Shown here in pieces: positions 7,025 through 7,190 of a DNA stretch of 7,190 nucleotides (position 1 is the stretch's first letter; each line of letters begins with the position of its first letter). The notes under the pieces are model-generated. The model had not been told where the DNA came from, searched no databases, and was given only the letters and a program-made list of their open reading frames with translations. Location of the stretch: NCBI GenBank assembly GCA_002780675.1, contig PEUR01000102.1:1-7190 (forward strand), read 5' to 3'. The stretch comes from Gallionellales bacterium CG03_land_8_20_14_0_80_55_15 (lineage in GTDB: Bacteria > Pseudomonadota > Gammaproteobacteria > Burkholderiales > Gallionellaceae). A program made the position numbers and the translations under genes.

Positions 7025-7101
7025 ATCACGCGAATAAAGAGGGATTTAACAGGCTTTTCGATACGAACAGCGAAGGTGCAAAAAATTCGTCATGCCCACT
7101 A

Positions 7102-7190
7102 GGAGTCTGTCGGACTTGAAGAATCGTAGCGAAAAGGTTTAAGCAGGCAAAGCCGCAAAGCGGCTGCTCGCAAAATTTGGCTGGGCGAGG
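7102..7190. mobile_element. Possible end of an insertion sequence, running off the window
   Basis: From about 7102 the sequence changes character. GGAGTCTGTCGGACTTGAAG (7102-7121) contains the imperfect palindrome AGTC-TGTCG-GACT and resembles terminal repeats I associate with transposases in proteobacteria, though I cannot name a family. CTAG (7099-7102) at the boundary would suit a palindromic target site. No transposase coding is visible in the 89 bases left, and the other end lies outside the window. Alternatives are an old remnant or plain intergenic DNA after another gene. Confidence 0.33.
7151..7165. repeat. Perfect 6-bp hairpin AGCCGC-AAA-GCGGCT
   Basis: AGCCGC (7151-7156) and GCGGCT (7160-7165) pair perfectly around AAA. 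The heptamer GCAAAGC is also directly repeated at 7147-7153 and 7155-7161. On the minus strand the stem is followed by TTGCCTGCTTAAACCTTTT, which is T-rich but not a clean T run. It could therefore be a weak terminator of a gene upstream of flhB, or structure inside an insertion-element end. Confidence 0.4.

Noticed and set aside
1..7190. CRISPR array, tRNA, rRNA, toxin-antitoxin or defence genes
   Set aside because: No regularly spaced repeats, RNA gene signatures or accessory genes are visible; six contiguous flagellar genes account for about 96 percent of the window.

Overview
The window is a slice of a flagellar export and assembly locus from a Gram-negative, polarly flagellated bacterium, most likely a betaproteobacterium. 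This rests on gene order, on a separate flhF/flhG pair, on protein texture and on a moderate GC content. A Gallionella/Nitrosomonadales-like lineage is a guess I cannot confirm. Every gene lies on the minus strand, so transcription runs from high to low coordinates.

Layout in the direction of transcription: a 215-base upstream region (7190-6976) comes first. Its distal part looks like the end of an insertion element, and its proximal part holds a perfect sigma-28 -10 octamer and a hairpin next to the flhB ribosome binding site. Then follow flhB (6975-5827), flhA (5830-3743), flhF (3746-2415), flhG/fleN (2425-1502), a 66-base gap, fliA (1435-725), and a motC/motA-type stator gene (725 to the window edge) that lacks its last few codons. 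Neighbouring genes overlap by 4, 4, 11 and 1 bases, except at the flhG-fliA gap. This indicates one translationally coupled operon that probably continues past base 1, where a motD/motB partner would be expected.

How the genes work together: FlhA and FlhB form the cytoplasm-facing core of the flagellar type III export gate. FlhF (SRP-type GTPase) and FlhG (MinD-like partner) set the place and number of flagella. FliA is the late-gene sigma factor, and MotC is the ion-channel half of the stator. The core genes are ordinary. The points that merit a second look are FlhG, whose ATPase motifs are degenerate (Arg for the P-loop Lys, Asn for the usual second Asp after strand 2), and the region upstream of flhB. 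I see no CRISPR array, RNA gene, defence system or clearly new system here.
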